From positions 1 through 5,754 of the forward strand of contig PCUH01000165.1 of the NCBI GenBank assembly GCA_002770955.1: 5,754 nucleotides of DNA, read 5' to 3'. Of the stretch, positions 1-5,754 are shown piece by piece (the first letter of the stretch is position 1; each line of letters opens with the position of its first letter). A model generated the notes under the pieces. That model was not told where the DNA came from. It saw only the letters and a list, made by a program, of their open reading frames with translations, and ran no database searches. The DNA is from Flavobacteriales bacterium CG18_big_fil_WC_8_21_14_2_50_32_9. Lineage in GTDB: Bacteria > Bacteroidota > Bacteroidia > Flavobacteriales_E > Vicingaceae. A program made the position numbers and the translations under genes.

Positions 1-10
1 ATACATAACA

Positions 11-46
11 ACAAAAGCTTCAGATTTTCTGAGGCTTTTGTTTTTT
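11..46 (+). terminator. Rho-independent terminator of an upstream plus-strand gene
   Basis: A 14-bp stem (11-24 pairs with 28-41, one T-G wobble at 19/33) closes a 3-nt TTT loop and runs directly into a T-tract at 41-46. This is the classical intrinsic terminator form for plus-strand transcription. No plus-strand gene lies inside the window before it, so it should end a gene whose stop codon is left of position 1. In the minus direction the stem is followed only by a mixed T/G/A stretch, so it is a weaker terminator for the protease gene, which ends at 311. The arrangement therefore looks like two convergent genes. Confidence 0.85.
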
Positions 47-193
47 GTAGTGGGTTATGTAAAGAATTGAAAATTATTATGTATGTTTGGAGAAAAATAA
101 AAACGAAACAAAAGTTTCACCAAGTAAGCGTTAAGCTGAAGCGTTGACATTTTAGCAGAGGGCTTAGTGATATTGTTTTTCATAATTCATCTT

Positions 194-214
194 AACAAAA
201 ATAGTATTTTTGTT
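194..214. repeat. Perfect 10-bp inverted repeat around one central base
   Basis: AACAAAAATA at 194-203 is the exact reverse complement of TATTTTTGTT at 205-214, with G204 in the centre. As RNA it could form only an AT-rich stem with a short loop. Because of the symmetry, both strands contain TATTTTTG, which fits the Bacteroidota -7 consensus TAnnTTTG, but I see no -33 TTG at the usual spacing and no gene start downstream on either strand. It may be a protein-binding palindrome, a weak bidirectional terminator for the convergent genes, or a chance product of AT-rich DNA. Confidence 0.5.
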
Positions 215-233
215 TATATAATGTATTGTATTT

Positions 234-291
234 GCTCGACCTAAGTAGCCACACACATTGCCCTCGCAAAACTTAGCTCGTACGAGTAGCC
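234..291. repeat. GC-richer island with inverted and direct repeats
   Basis: This short island is clearly richer in GC than the flanking DNA. CTAAGT at 241-246 is the reverse complement of ACTTAG at 271-276. CTCG at 235-238 can pair with CGAG at 283-286, and CTCGTACGAG at 277-286 is itself a perfect 10-bp palindrome. AGTAGCC occurs twice in direct orientation (244-250, 285-291). It lies just downstream of the protease stop codon on the minus strand, so it could be a structured 3' region of that transcript. No T-tract follows. The function is unknown. Confidence 0.4.
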
Positions 292-310
292 TTAAAAATG
301 AACAACTTTA

Positions 311-2920
311 TTATCTCTTCACTATTTTAAAAACCTTCTCCCCTACTTTATTACTAAATTTAACAAAGTAAATTCCATTGCTTAGGTGGCTCAGGTCTAG
401 TTGTGTTTTAGAGGCTGCAATAGTGTTTCTCATTAAACTTTTACCCAACAAATCTATAATTTCAACACGAGCTTGCATCAACAGGTTGTTGCCTGCATCA
501 AGTGTAAGCGTATGTTGTGTTGGATTGGGATAAATAGAAATAGGTTGCAAGGTTACTTGTTCATTGATACCAACAGGTGTTACACCTTGATATACCCAAA
601 TGTTATCCAAAAACAAATTGTTTCCTTGTCGGTTAATGCTCTCAAAACCTATCAACACATCATTTCCTGCATAAGCAGTAATATCAATAAATTCTTCTCT
701 CCAATGCGAAGCATATTGAGGAATAAAGTTATTAGTGATAGTGTCATTTGTTTGTAAATTAACATCAAATTTTTTGTATATTTCATCAAAAGAAACGCCA
801 CAGTCTGTTGAAATTAATACCCTAAGTGTGTCTGCAACAATACTGTTTCTCAACTGATAAGCCACATCAAATTTAATGTACAGCGAATCACGGTTAGGAA
901 GTTTGATGATAGGTGTAAATAAACCATCCACCTGACTTTGACGTGGAGAATAACTATAAAGATTGATATAGGCAGAATAATTACTTGCTCCTAACCCTTG
1001 AGTAGCTGTTGTATCCCAAGTTTTGTCAAAATCTGGATTATCAATTAACCAATAAGAGCTGTCTAATTTTGTGCTTTCAAAATTTTCATAAAAAGGCAAG
1101 GCAGCCACTGTCTCTCGAATTGTAAAACGAGCAACACGTTGATTGTTAATGGAATCATTTTCTGTAAAACCACTTCCCAATGAAGCATGAACAATAAATT
1201 CATAATCGCCATAATTCAGAGCACTTAAAGCAGGTAACAAAACAGTAGTGGTATCTCCAGCATTCAAACTAACCGTAGCTGTAAAATTTTGTGAAGGCTC
1301 GTTATTCAATTGGTAGTTAAAATACACCGTTTGAATGGCACTATCTCCCCTATTCTCTATCAGCACAGAGGGAGTAATATATTGATCACACAATTGCACT
1401 GCATTGGGTTGGTGAATTTTTGTTATCACTAAATCATAATCCTGTGCATTGGGTGGTGTTGGAGTAAAAACACTTGCCAATTGATTGTATGCAGCCAATA
1501 CATCTATCATCCCTCTACCATACGTATTGTCTTCTCCAACTACACCTAAATCAATAGCAGTAGTATAAAGTGCCATTAAAATATCCTCTCCACTCACCGT
1601 TGGAAATGCTTCTTTCAACAACAAAACAGCTCCAGTAGCATGAGGTCCTGCCATGGATGTACCATTATAACTTGCATAATTATTTAATCCCACACTTGAA
1701 CGAACATTCAAGCCAGGAGCAACAACCTCTGGTTTAATAAGTAACGAACCTGTTAAATTCGGACAAGGAGAAGGTCCATTACTTGAAAAAGAAGCGATAG
1801 GAAACGATGGATTGGCTCCATTAACTGCTCCCACAGTAAACGTATTTACTAACCCTGTACTCACATACTGTGGCTGACCGATGGTGGTTGAACTAGGCCC
1901 TTCATTACCTGCAGAAAAAACATTGGCTATTCCTGCTGCTTCAATAGCATCAAACATTTGCGTAACATAACCAGCACAAATAGTAGTGTCATCATGTGTG
2001 GCAATTCCCCAAGAATTGTTAATGGCATCAGGAATATCATCGGTTGTTGTGGTATCTCCATCAGGGTTCAATGCAAACTCAAATACATTGATATATTCTT
2101 GTAATGGTTTTATGTTTGCTAAATTAGTAACAATAGGGTCTGCAGCCATAAAATAAGCGTTAAAAGCTACTCCTATGGTGTCATTGGTAGCGTTTTCCAA
2201 TCCCAAAACTGTTCCTGCTGTGTGCGTACCATGGCTACCTGATTTATCAACAGGAAATGGAGAATCTATAGGCAACCAAGCCTGACTTAGTGGTTGATAA
2301 TTTCCAAGCCAAGCATCGGCTACAGCAGGATGATCTTTCCACACTCCTGTATCTATACTGTAATATTTTCTTCCTCTACCAGTATAACCCATCGCCCACA
2401 ATGCAGGAGCATTAATTGCAGCTAATCCTGGCTCAATTCCACCTATCGATTTTGTTGGAGATGGCTCTCCTTTCAGTATTTCTATTGGTTTAACATAATG
2501 ATGGTCAAATTCTTCCATATAGTCAATCAATGGATGATGCATTAACTCAAGTATCAACTCTTTTTTAGCTTCAATAGTCATCATGTTTATCAACCAAAAT
2601 TGTTGGTATGAAATGACCTTATCTGCTTTTTGATGAAACAAAGTTACCAATTGTTCTTGCTCACTATTAGCTAATTGCATTGCTTCTCTAATTACTCTTT
2701 TTGCTCGTTGAGATAAGGGTGTATTGTTCTCTTTAAAGCTTTGGTTTAGAGCCACAAAATCCACTTGATTTTTAAAAATTAAATTTACTTTTACAATACC
2801 TTCATCATTTATTTGCTGTAATTGATTGGATAAACGATTGGTTATTGTTGCAGATTGAGAAAAGCCATTGAGGCTTAATACTAACAAAAATAAAGGCAAT
2901 AATTTTGTATAATTTTTCAT
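311..2920 (-). CDS. S8 subtilisin-like serine protease with T9SS type A sorting domain
   Basis: This 869-residue secreted endopeptidase has a hydrophobic signal peptide (about 1-22, ending GFSQ) and an I9-like pro-region (about 40-145). The S8 catalytic domain (about 165-480) is complete: Asp190 in SIDTG, His230 in SHGTHTAG, oxyanion Asn339 in SAGNEG, and Ser422 in NGTSMAGP. INNSWG (300-305) and the pro-region recall bacillopeptidase F-like subtilases. A CARDB-like domain (about 495-602), a beta-rich 'choice-of-anchor J'/MAM-like domain (about 606-779) and a C-terminal sorting domain (about 793-869, YPNP at 797-800, SNGIYFVKF at 847-855) follow. By family knowledge it should cross the inner membrane by Sec and the outer membrane by the type IX system, then be released or surface-anchored. 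The frame opens further upstream at a TTG (2944), but the ATG at 2920 directly precedes the signal peptide and is preferred. No Shine-Dalgarno is visible, as is usual in this phylum. Substrate unknown; a nutritional protease is likely. Confidence 0.93.
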   Translation of the reverse strand: MKNYTKLLPLFLLVLSLNGFSQSATITNRLSNQLQQINDEGIVKVNLIFKNQVDFVALNQSFKENNTPLSQRAKRVIREAMQLANSEQEQLVTLFHQKADKVISYQQFWLINMMTIEAKKELILELMHHPLIDYMEEFDHHYVKPIEILKGEPSPTKSIGGIEPGLAAINAPALWAMGYTGRGRKYYSIDTGVWKDHPAVADAWLGNYQPLSQAWLPIDSPFPVDKSGSHGTHTAGTVLGLENATNDTIGVAFNAYFMAADPIVTNLANIKPLQEYINVFEFALNPDGDTTTTDDIPDAINNSWGIATHDDTTICAGYVTQMFDAIEAAGIANVFSAGNEGPSSTTIGQPQYVSTGLVNTFTVGAVNGANPSFPIASFSSNGPSPCPNLTGSLLIKPEVVAPGLNVRSSVGLNNYASYNGTSMAGPHATGAVLLLKEAFPTVSGEDILMALYTTAIDLGVVGEDNTYGRGMIDVLAAYNQLASVFTPTPPNAQDYDLVITKIHQPNAVQLCDQYITPSVLIENRGDSAIQTVYFNYQLNNEPSQNFTATVSLNAGDTTTVLLPALSALNYGDYEFIVHASLGSGFTENDSINNQRVARFTIRETVAALPFYENFESTKLDSSYWLIDNPDFDKTWDTTATQGLGASNYSAYINLYSYSPRQSQVDGLFTPIIKLPNRDSLYIKFDVAYQLRNSIVADTLRVLISTDCGVSFDEIYKKFDVNLQTNDTITNNFIPQYASHWREEFIDITAYAGNDVLIGFESINRQGNNLFLDNIWVYQGVTPVGINEQVTLQPISIYPNPTQHTLTLDAGNNLLMQARVEIIDLLGKSLMRNTIAASKTQLDLSHLSNGIYFVKFSNKVGEKVFKIVKR

Positions 2921-2929
2921 TGGATATAT

Positions 2930-3010
2930 TTTATGATTTATCAATTTACGATTTACGATGCACTAACTACTAACTACTAACACCTAATTCCTAACACCTA
3001 ATTTTAATTA
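2930..3010. repeat. Array of degenerate 7-bp units before the protease start
   Basis: Read on the plus strand, 2962-3010 divides into seven consecutive 7-mers: ACTAACT, ACTAACT, ACTAACA, CCTAATT, CCTAACA, CCTAATT, TTAATTA. The first two are identical and the fourth and sixth are identical. Nearer the protease, TTTACGA is repeated exactly at 2945-2951 and 2952-2958, preceded by the related 7-mers TTTATGA (2930-2936) and TTTATCA (2937-2943). Only a single A (2944) and the trinucleotide TGC (2959-2961) break the register. On the protease's sense strand the units read like TGTTAGG, AGTTAGT and TCGTAAA. The array ends about 9 bases before the start codon, so it occupies the leader and any nearby promoter. 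Confidence 0.75.
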
Positions 3011-3039
3011 GTGTCAGCAAGAAAACTGCCAGTTTTAAA

Positions 3040-3065
3040 GTCTTTGATAAGAAAACGTCAAAGAC
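3040..3065. other. Internal hairpin with 8-bp perfect stem
   Basis: GTCTTTGA (3040-3047) pairs perfectly with TCAAAGAC (3058-3065) around a 10-base loop. The loop contains AAGAAAACG (3049-3057), which is exactly complementary to CGTTTTCTT (3146-3154) in the right terminal repeat, so a loop-to-end pairing could compete with the terminal stem. On the minus strand the stem is followed by TTTAAAA, which makes a weak terminator for the yfhO-like transcript conceivable, but the stem is AT-rich and I do not call it one. Confidence 0.6.
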
Positions 3066-3077
3066 AAGGCTTGTGAA

Positions 3078-3125
3078 GTTTTTAATTGTCAGGAGTTTAC
3101 ATTTGTAAAGACTGCAATTGAAAAC
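3078..3125. other. Long internal hairpin, 11-bp base stem with inner helices
   Basis: GTTTTTAATTG (3078-3088) pairs with CAATTGAAAAC (3115-3125) over 11 bp with one T-G wobble. Above it CAG (3090-3092) can pair with CTG (3112-3114) after a bulged T, and TTTAC (3096-3100) pairs with GTAAA (3105-3109) around the 4-base loop ATTT. Together with the hairpin at 3040-3065 and the terminal stem, this gives a closed three-way junction across the whole unit. Such a fold suggests selection on structure of DNA or RNA, though no family was recognised. Confidence 0.6.
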
Positions 3126-3161
3126 GAGCATAACGCAGTATTTGGCGTTTTCTTGCGAAGA

Positions 3162-5594
3162 CTAACTATCATATTCCATTCCTGGTAATTTTTTCCCTAC
3201 TAATGGAGCTGCTAAAACTGCTATTACCAATAATAAAAAGAAAATAGAAGCATAACGTGTTATTTCACTGCCTACATAATAGGTATTGGGGTGAAATTCA
3301 AAAACCACTTCATGTGTTCCTCCTGGAATTTTCAATCCTCTTAATAGGTAATTGACCCGTAAAAATTTAGTTTCTACTCCATCAATATAAGCTTTCCAAT
3401 CTTCATTTCCTTTGTACCAAATTTCTGAGAAAACAGCAAAATTATCGGTGTTAGCTTCTGTGGCATAAACCATTTTATCAGGATGAAAAGAAGTAAGTGT
3501 AATTTTATTTTGAGATGAATTATTAGGAGTAAAGTCTTTTAAATTATCTTTAAAGCGTTCGTCAATAAGAACTGTTGTTTGCGGAAGAAAAGTTGATAAG
3601 GCTTCCATTTCTTCATCTGCATTTTTAACCCATTTAATATTTTCAACAAACCAAGCAGAACCACAAGCAGAAGGATTCTGTTGAGCAAGTTCTTGACCGG
3701 GTTGTCCTCCAATAAAATATTTGGTGTTCAACATGTTAAATGCATTCATATTTCCTTTAGATAAATGATTTTCTATCAAATCTTGGTAACGAATTAATTT
3801 TGCAGCACTATATCCTCCAACACTGTTATGGAAATAAGATGTATTGTTATCATTAAAAGTACTAACTGTTTGGTTAAAAACTCTGTAATAATCCTTATCT
3901 TTTAAAATTTGAAGGTCGGCTTGTGTTGGTCTGATGGATTTTTCAAATGAAGTGGCTTTAGTGAAATCTTCATCATTCAAATAGCGTTTTCCAACTGACC
4001 ATAAATCACCTACTATTATAATGGCTAAACAAACATAAATGACATTCAGGTTTTTAAGTTTTTCATGAATAATCATCCATATTAATCCAAACATTAATCC
4101 TAAAACAACAATGGTTCTTAATGCATCAGATTTCAATAATCCTATTCTGTCTTCTATTAATGTATTTATATCTACTCCTGATTCTGCAATTTGAGCATCA
4201 TAACTTCCTTCAAATGAAGAGAAAGAACCTCCGAATAACCATGTTAAGACGGAAAATCCACCTAAAATTGCTCCTGTATAAATCAATCCTTTTTTTATTT
4301 TTTCTATAGAAGCTTCTTTGTTTAAAATAATTTTTAATGAAGAAATTGCTCCTAACACAACAATAATCATGGTTAAAATTAACCACATAGAAGGTGTTCT
4401 AAACTTATTATACATTGGGAAATTATCAAAGAAAAATTCATTGATTACTAAAAAGTTTTTTCCCCATGAAAATGCTACTGAAATAATAACCACCGATAAA
4501 TACACCCATCTTAAATTACTTGATGAAATAAAAAACAGTAATAAAAACAAGAAAATAATGGCAGCACCCATATAAGAAGGGCCTGTTGTAAATGGTTGAT
4601 CTCCGTAATATAATGGTAAACTTTTAACATAATTAAGGGCTTGATTTTTAGGTACTCCTTTTTGGATAAGAGCTTCATACGTTTCAGAGCTTTCTCCTAA
4701 TTTTGCTCCACCAGCAAAAGCTCCTGGAATAAGTAAATTAATGGTTTCTGCTTTTCCATAACTCCATTGCATTGCATAATCAATATCTAATCCTGTGGTT
4801 TGTTTTGCTTCTTCTTTGGTTAATTCTGATTTCCCTCCTCTTATGGTTTCATGGCTATAATCATAGGTTGTCCATAATAATGCTGTGTTAGGAATTACAC
4901 CTAAAATGGCAAATCCTAACAATATAAATGAACGCTTTATAAAAACAGGCAGCGTTTTTTCTCTAAACGCCTGTATAAACTTCACAAGTACTATTATTAC
5001 AATTAAAAAGATGCTGTAATACACAATTTGAGGATGATTTGCCATCACTGCTAACCCTGTAAATAAACCCGCTAAAACACCTCCAAGCAACCATTTTCCT
5101 TTGTAGGTAATTAACACCGATGCCAATAATGGTGGAATGAATGAAATAGTAGTCATTTTACTAGAGTGTCCTGCTTCTATGGATAAGAAAAACCAAGTGG
5201 ACAAGCCAAAAGCCAATGCTCCTAATACACTCAGTTGGGTATTAAACCCGAGTAAAGATAAGCAGATATAAAAACCCAATAATAACGAAAACCATAACCA
5301 CATACTTTTGGGTAGAATATTTCTTAAAAACAAAAAGCCATCAAACATATTGGTTTTAATAGTATAAACTACCTGATACAAGGGCATTCCTGAAAAAATT
5401 CTCGTCCCCCAAAGGATGGTTTCGTCTTTTTCTTGGTATTCGTGAAATTGCTTTCCTCCAGCAGCAGCACTAATTTGATCGTGACTTAATATTTTCTTTC
5501 CTTGTAATTCAGGGTAGAAATAAACTGAAGCGGCTATTAATAAAATAAGTATTGCTACAACGTGCTTTAATAAATCTTGTTGGATGTTTTTCAT
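3162..5594 (-). CDS. YfhO-family polytopic membrane protein, probable GT-C glycosyltransferase
   Basis: This 810-residue protein has one N-terminal membrane segment (about 11-27), roughly twelve more between 97 and 533, a large extracytoplasmic region (about 540-780) and a last segment (about 782-799). It matches the YfhO family in layout and in key stretches: the first outer loop with HDQ (38-40) and LWGTRIFSGMPLY (61-73), HPQIVYY (187-193), MYNKFRTPSMW (394-404), and the C-terminal FSEIWYKGNEDWKAYIDG (722-739) followed by LRGLKIPGGTHEVVFEF (751-767). Asp39 is the candidate catalytic acid by analogy with GT-C enzymes; this is inference. Characterised YfhO/GtlB proteins of Gram-positive bacteria glycosylate teichoic acids using lipid-linked sugar. 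A Gram-negative Bacteroidota cell has no such polymer, so the acceptor here is unknown. The ATG at 5594 is the first start in the frame and has an A-rich leader. The TAG stop lies in the inverted repeat downstream. About 240 bases separate it from the protease start. Confidence 0.88.
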   Translation of the reverse strand: MKNIQQDLLKHVVAILILLIAASVYFYPELQGKKILSHDQISAAAGGKQFHEYQEKDETILWGTRIFSGMPLYQVVYTIKTNMFDGFLFLRNILPKSMWLWFSLLLGFYICLSLLGFNTQLSVLGALAFGLSTWFFLSIEAGHSSKMTTISFIPPLLASVLITYKGKWLLGGVLAGLFTGLAVMANHPQIVYYSIFLIVIIVLVKFIQAFREKTLPVFIKRSFILLGFAILGVIPNTALLWTTYDYSHETIRGGKSELTKEEAKQTTGLDIDYAMQWSYGKAETINLLIPGAFAGGAKLGESSETYEALIQKGVPKNQALNYVKSLPLYYGDQPFTTGPSYMGAAIIFLFLLLFFISSSNLRWVYLSVVIISVAFSWGKNFLVINEFFFDNFPMYNKFRTPSMWLILTMIIVVLGAISSLKIILNKEASIEKIKKGLIYTGAILGGFSVLTWLFGGSFSSFEGSYDAQIAESGVDINTLIEDRIGLLKSDALRTIVVLGLMFGLIWMIIHEKLKNLNVIYVCLAIIIVGDLWSVGKRYLNDEDFTKATSFEKSIRPTQADLQILKDKDYYRVFNQTVSTFNDNNTSYFHNSVGGYSAAKLIRYQDLIENHLSKGNMNAFNMLNTKYFIGGQPGQELAQQNPSACGSAWFVENIKWVKNADEEMEALSTFLPQTTVLIDERFKDNLKDFTPNNSSQNKITLTSFHPDKMVYATEANTDNFAVFSEIWYKGNEDWKAYIDGVETKFLRVNYLLRGLKIPGGTHEVVFEFHPNTYYVGSEITRYASIFFLLLVIAVLAAPLVGKKLPGMEYDS

Positions 5595-5620
5595 TTTTTA
5601 TTTTTGATTATTTCAAACGC

Positions 5621-5628
5621 TAAAGTTA
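5621..5628 (-). promoter_or_regulatory. Possible Bacteroidota -7 element for the yfhO-like gene
   Basis: On the minus strand these bases read TAACTTTA, one mismatch from the Bacteroidota -7 consensus TAnnTTTG, and are followed by GCG. The spacing to the ATG at 5594 (26 bases) would give a leader of roughly 20 bases, which is usual. A -33 TTG is not present at the expected distance, so the call rests on one box and is weak. The stretch between it and the start codon is A-rich with no Shine-Dalgarno. Confidence 0.3.
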
Positions 5629-5734
5629 ATTATTTGTGGAAAATCTATCGTACTTCGCTTTAAAAGTTTTAAAATTTGTTTGGTTTTCGTTTTTTGGCTA
5701 CTTCAAATTCTCACACCTATTTTAGTAGTAGTAG

Positions 5735-5754
5735 ATCCCGATATTCATCGGGAT
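5735..5754. other. Perfect 8-bp hairpin at the window edge
   Basis: ATCCCGAT (5735-5742) pairs perfectly with ATCGGGAT (5747-5754) around the loop ATTC. It is preceded by a short TAG trinucleotide run (5723-5734). The window stops at the last stem base, so I cannot see whether a plus-strand T-tract follows, which would make it an intrinsic terminator. On the minus strand the stem is followed by CTACTACTA rather than T residues, so it is not a convincing terminator for a gene to the right reading leftwards. Confidence 0.5.

Larger units (their letters stand above)
47..310. other. Intergenic region between convergent genes, no gene seen
   Basis: This stretch lies between the plus-strand terminator and the stop codon of the minus-strand protease gene. 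I find no reading frame here that resembles a known protein or has a persuasive start. It is strongly AT-rich at 60-120 and 170-235. A 7-bp direct repeat AAGCGTT occurs at 126-132 and 139-145. Two inverted repeats (194-214 and 234-286) are listed separately. Neither is followed on the minus strand by a T-tract, so no clear terminator for the protease gene is visible. Confidence 0.6.
3008..3165. repeat. 158-bp unit with terminal inverted repeats, MITE-like candidate
   Basis: The left end (3008-3031) and the reverse complement of the right end (3143-3165) share TTAGT, then a diverged 4-base block, then GCAAGAAAAC, then GCCA, with one extra T on the left (3027). That is 20 matches in 23 aligned positions. 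Between them lie two further hairpins (3040-3065 and 3078-3125). The right end overlaps the yfhO-like gene: the stop codon TAG (3162-3164) lies within the terminal TTAGT. No transposase gene and no obvious target-site duplication are visible. It could be a non-autonomous mobile element, an interspersed repeat, or a structured 3' UTR. Seen directly: the repeats. Inferred: mobility. Confidence 0.6.

Noticed and set aside
473..757. Plus-strand open frame of 94 codons
   Set aside because: It lies wholly inside the protease gene on the opposite strand, and its translation resembles no known protein. The minus-strand frame encodes the recognisable sorting and beta-rich domains.
2921..2944. TTG start 24 bases upstream for the protease
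   Set aside because: It would put eight polar residues before a standard lysine-plus-hydrophobic signal peptide and would lie in the 7-mer array. The ATG at 2920 is the better start.
2930..3010. CRISPR array
   Set aside because: The units are only 7 bp, contiguous and drifting, with no unique spacers and no cas genes.
3040..3065. Intrinsic terminator of the yfhO-like gene
   Set aside because: The stem is short and AT-rich, and on the minus strand only TTTAAAA follows, not a proper T-tract.
3008..3165. Integron attC-type recombination site
   Set aside because: The hairpin-rich unit and its GTTAGTC end recall attC, but that end does not fit GTTRRRY (third R is T), no paired RYYYAAC is found, and no cassette arrangement or integrase is visible.
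3008..3165. tRNA or other known structured RNA
   Set aside because: The three-way fold lacks the tRNA T-loop and anticodon-arm features, and I recognised no riboswitch or ribozyme consensus.
4121..4575. Two plus-strand open frames of 62 and 85 codons
   Set aside because: Both are antisense shadows of membrane-spanning parts of the yfhO-like gene, where AT-rich codons leave the reverse frame open.

Overview
The window is AT-rich DNA that looks like a member of the Bacteroidota, probably a Flavobacteriales-type marine or environmental bacterium. Three things point there: a secreted subtilase ending in a type IX secretion (Por/T9SS type A) sorting domain, A-rich leaders without Shine-Dalgarno sequences, and a large YfhO-family membrane protein of the kind common in this phylum. 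Placement below phylum is inference.

Layout, left to right. Positions 11-46 hold a strong plus-strand intrinsic terminator that must serve a gene lying left of the window. Positions 47-310 carry no gene I can support, but contain two inverted repeats. Positions 311-2920 (minus) encode an 869-residue S8 subtilisin-like protease: signal peptide, pro-region, complete Asp/His/Ser catalytic domain, CARDB-like domain, beta-rich domain and T9SS sorting domain. Positions 2921-3161 separate it from the next gene. Positions 3162-5594 (minus) encode an 810-residue YfhO-family polytopic membrane protein, a probable GT-C-type glycosyltransferase. Positions 5595-5754 hold its leader, a weak promoter candidate, and a perfect hairpin at the window edge.

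The two genes are co-oriented (yfhO-like first, protease second), but the gap of about 240 bases is not a normal operon spacer. It holds two adjoining structures. One is a 158-bp unit with terminal inverted repeats and two internal hairpins (3008-3165), whose right end overlaps the stop codon of the yfhO-like gene. The other is an array of degenerate 7-bp units (2930-3010) running almost to the start codon of the protease. I see no functional link between the two proteins beyond both acting at or outside the cell envelope. The intergenic structure is the most unusual part of the window. I see no CRISPR array, tRNA, rRNA, transposase or recognised defence system.
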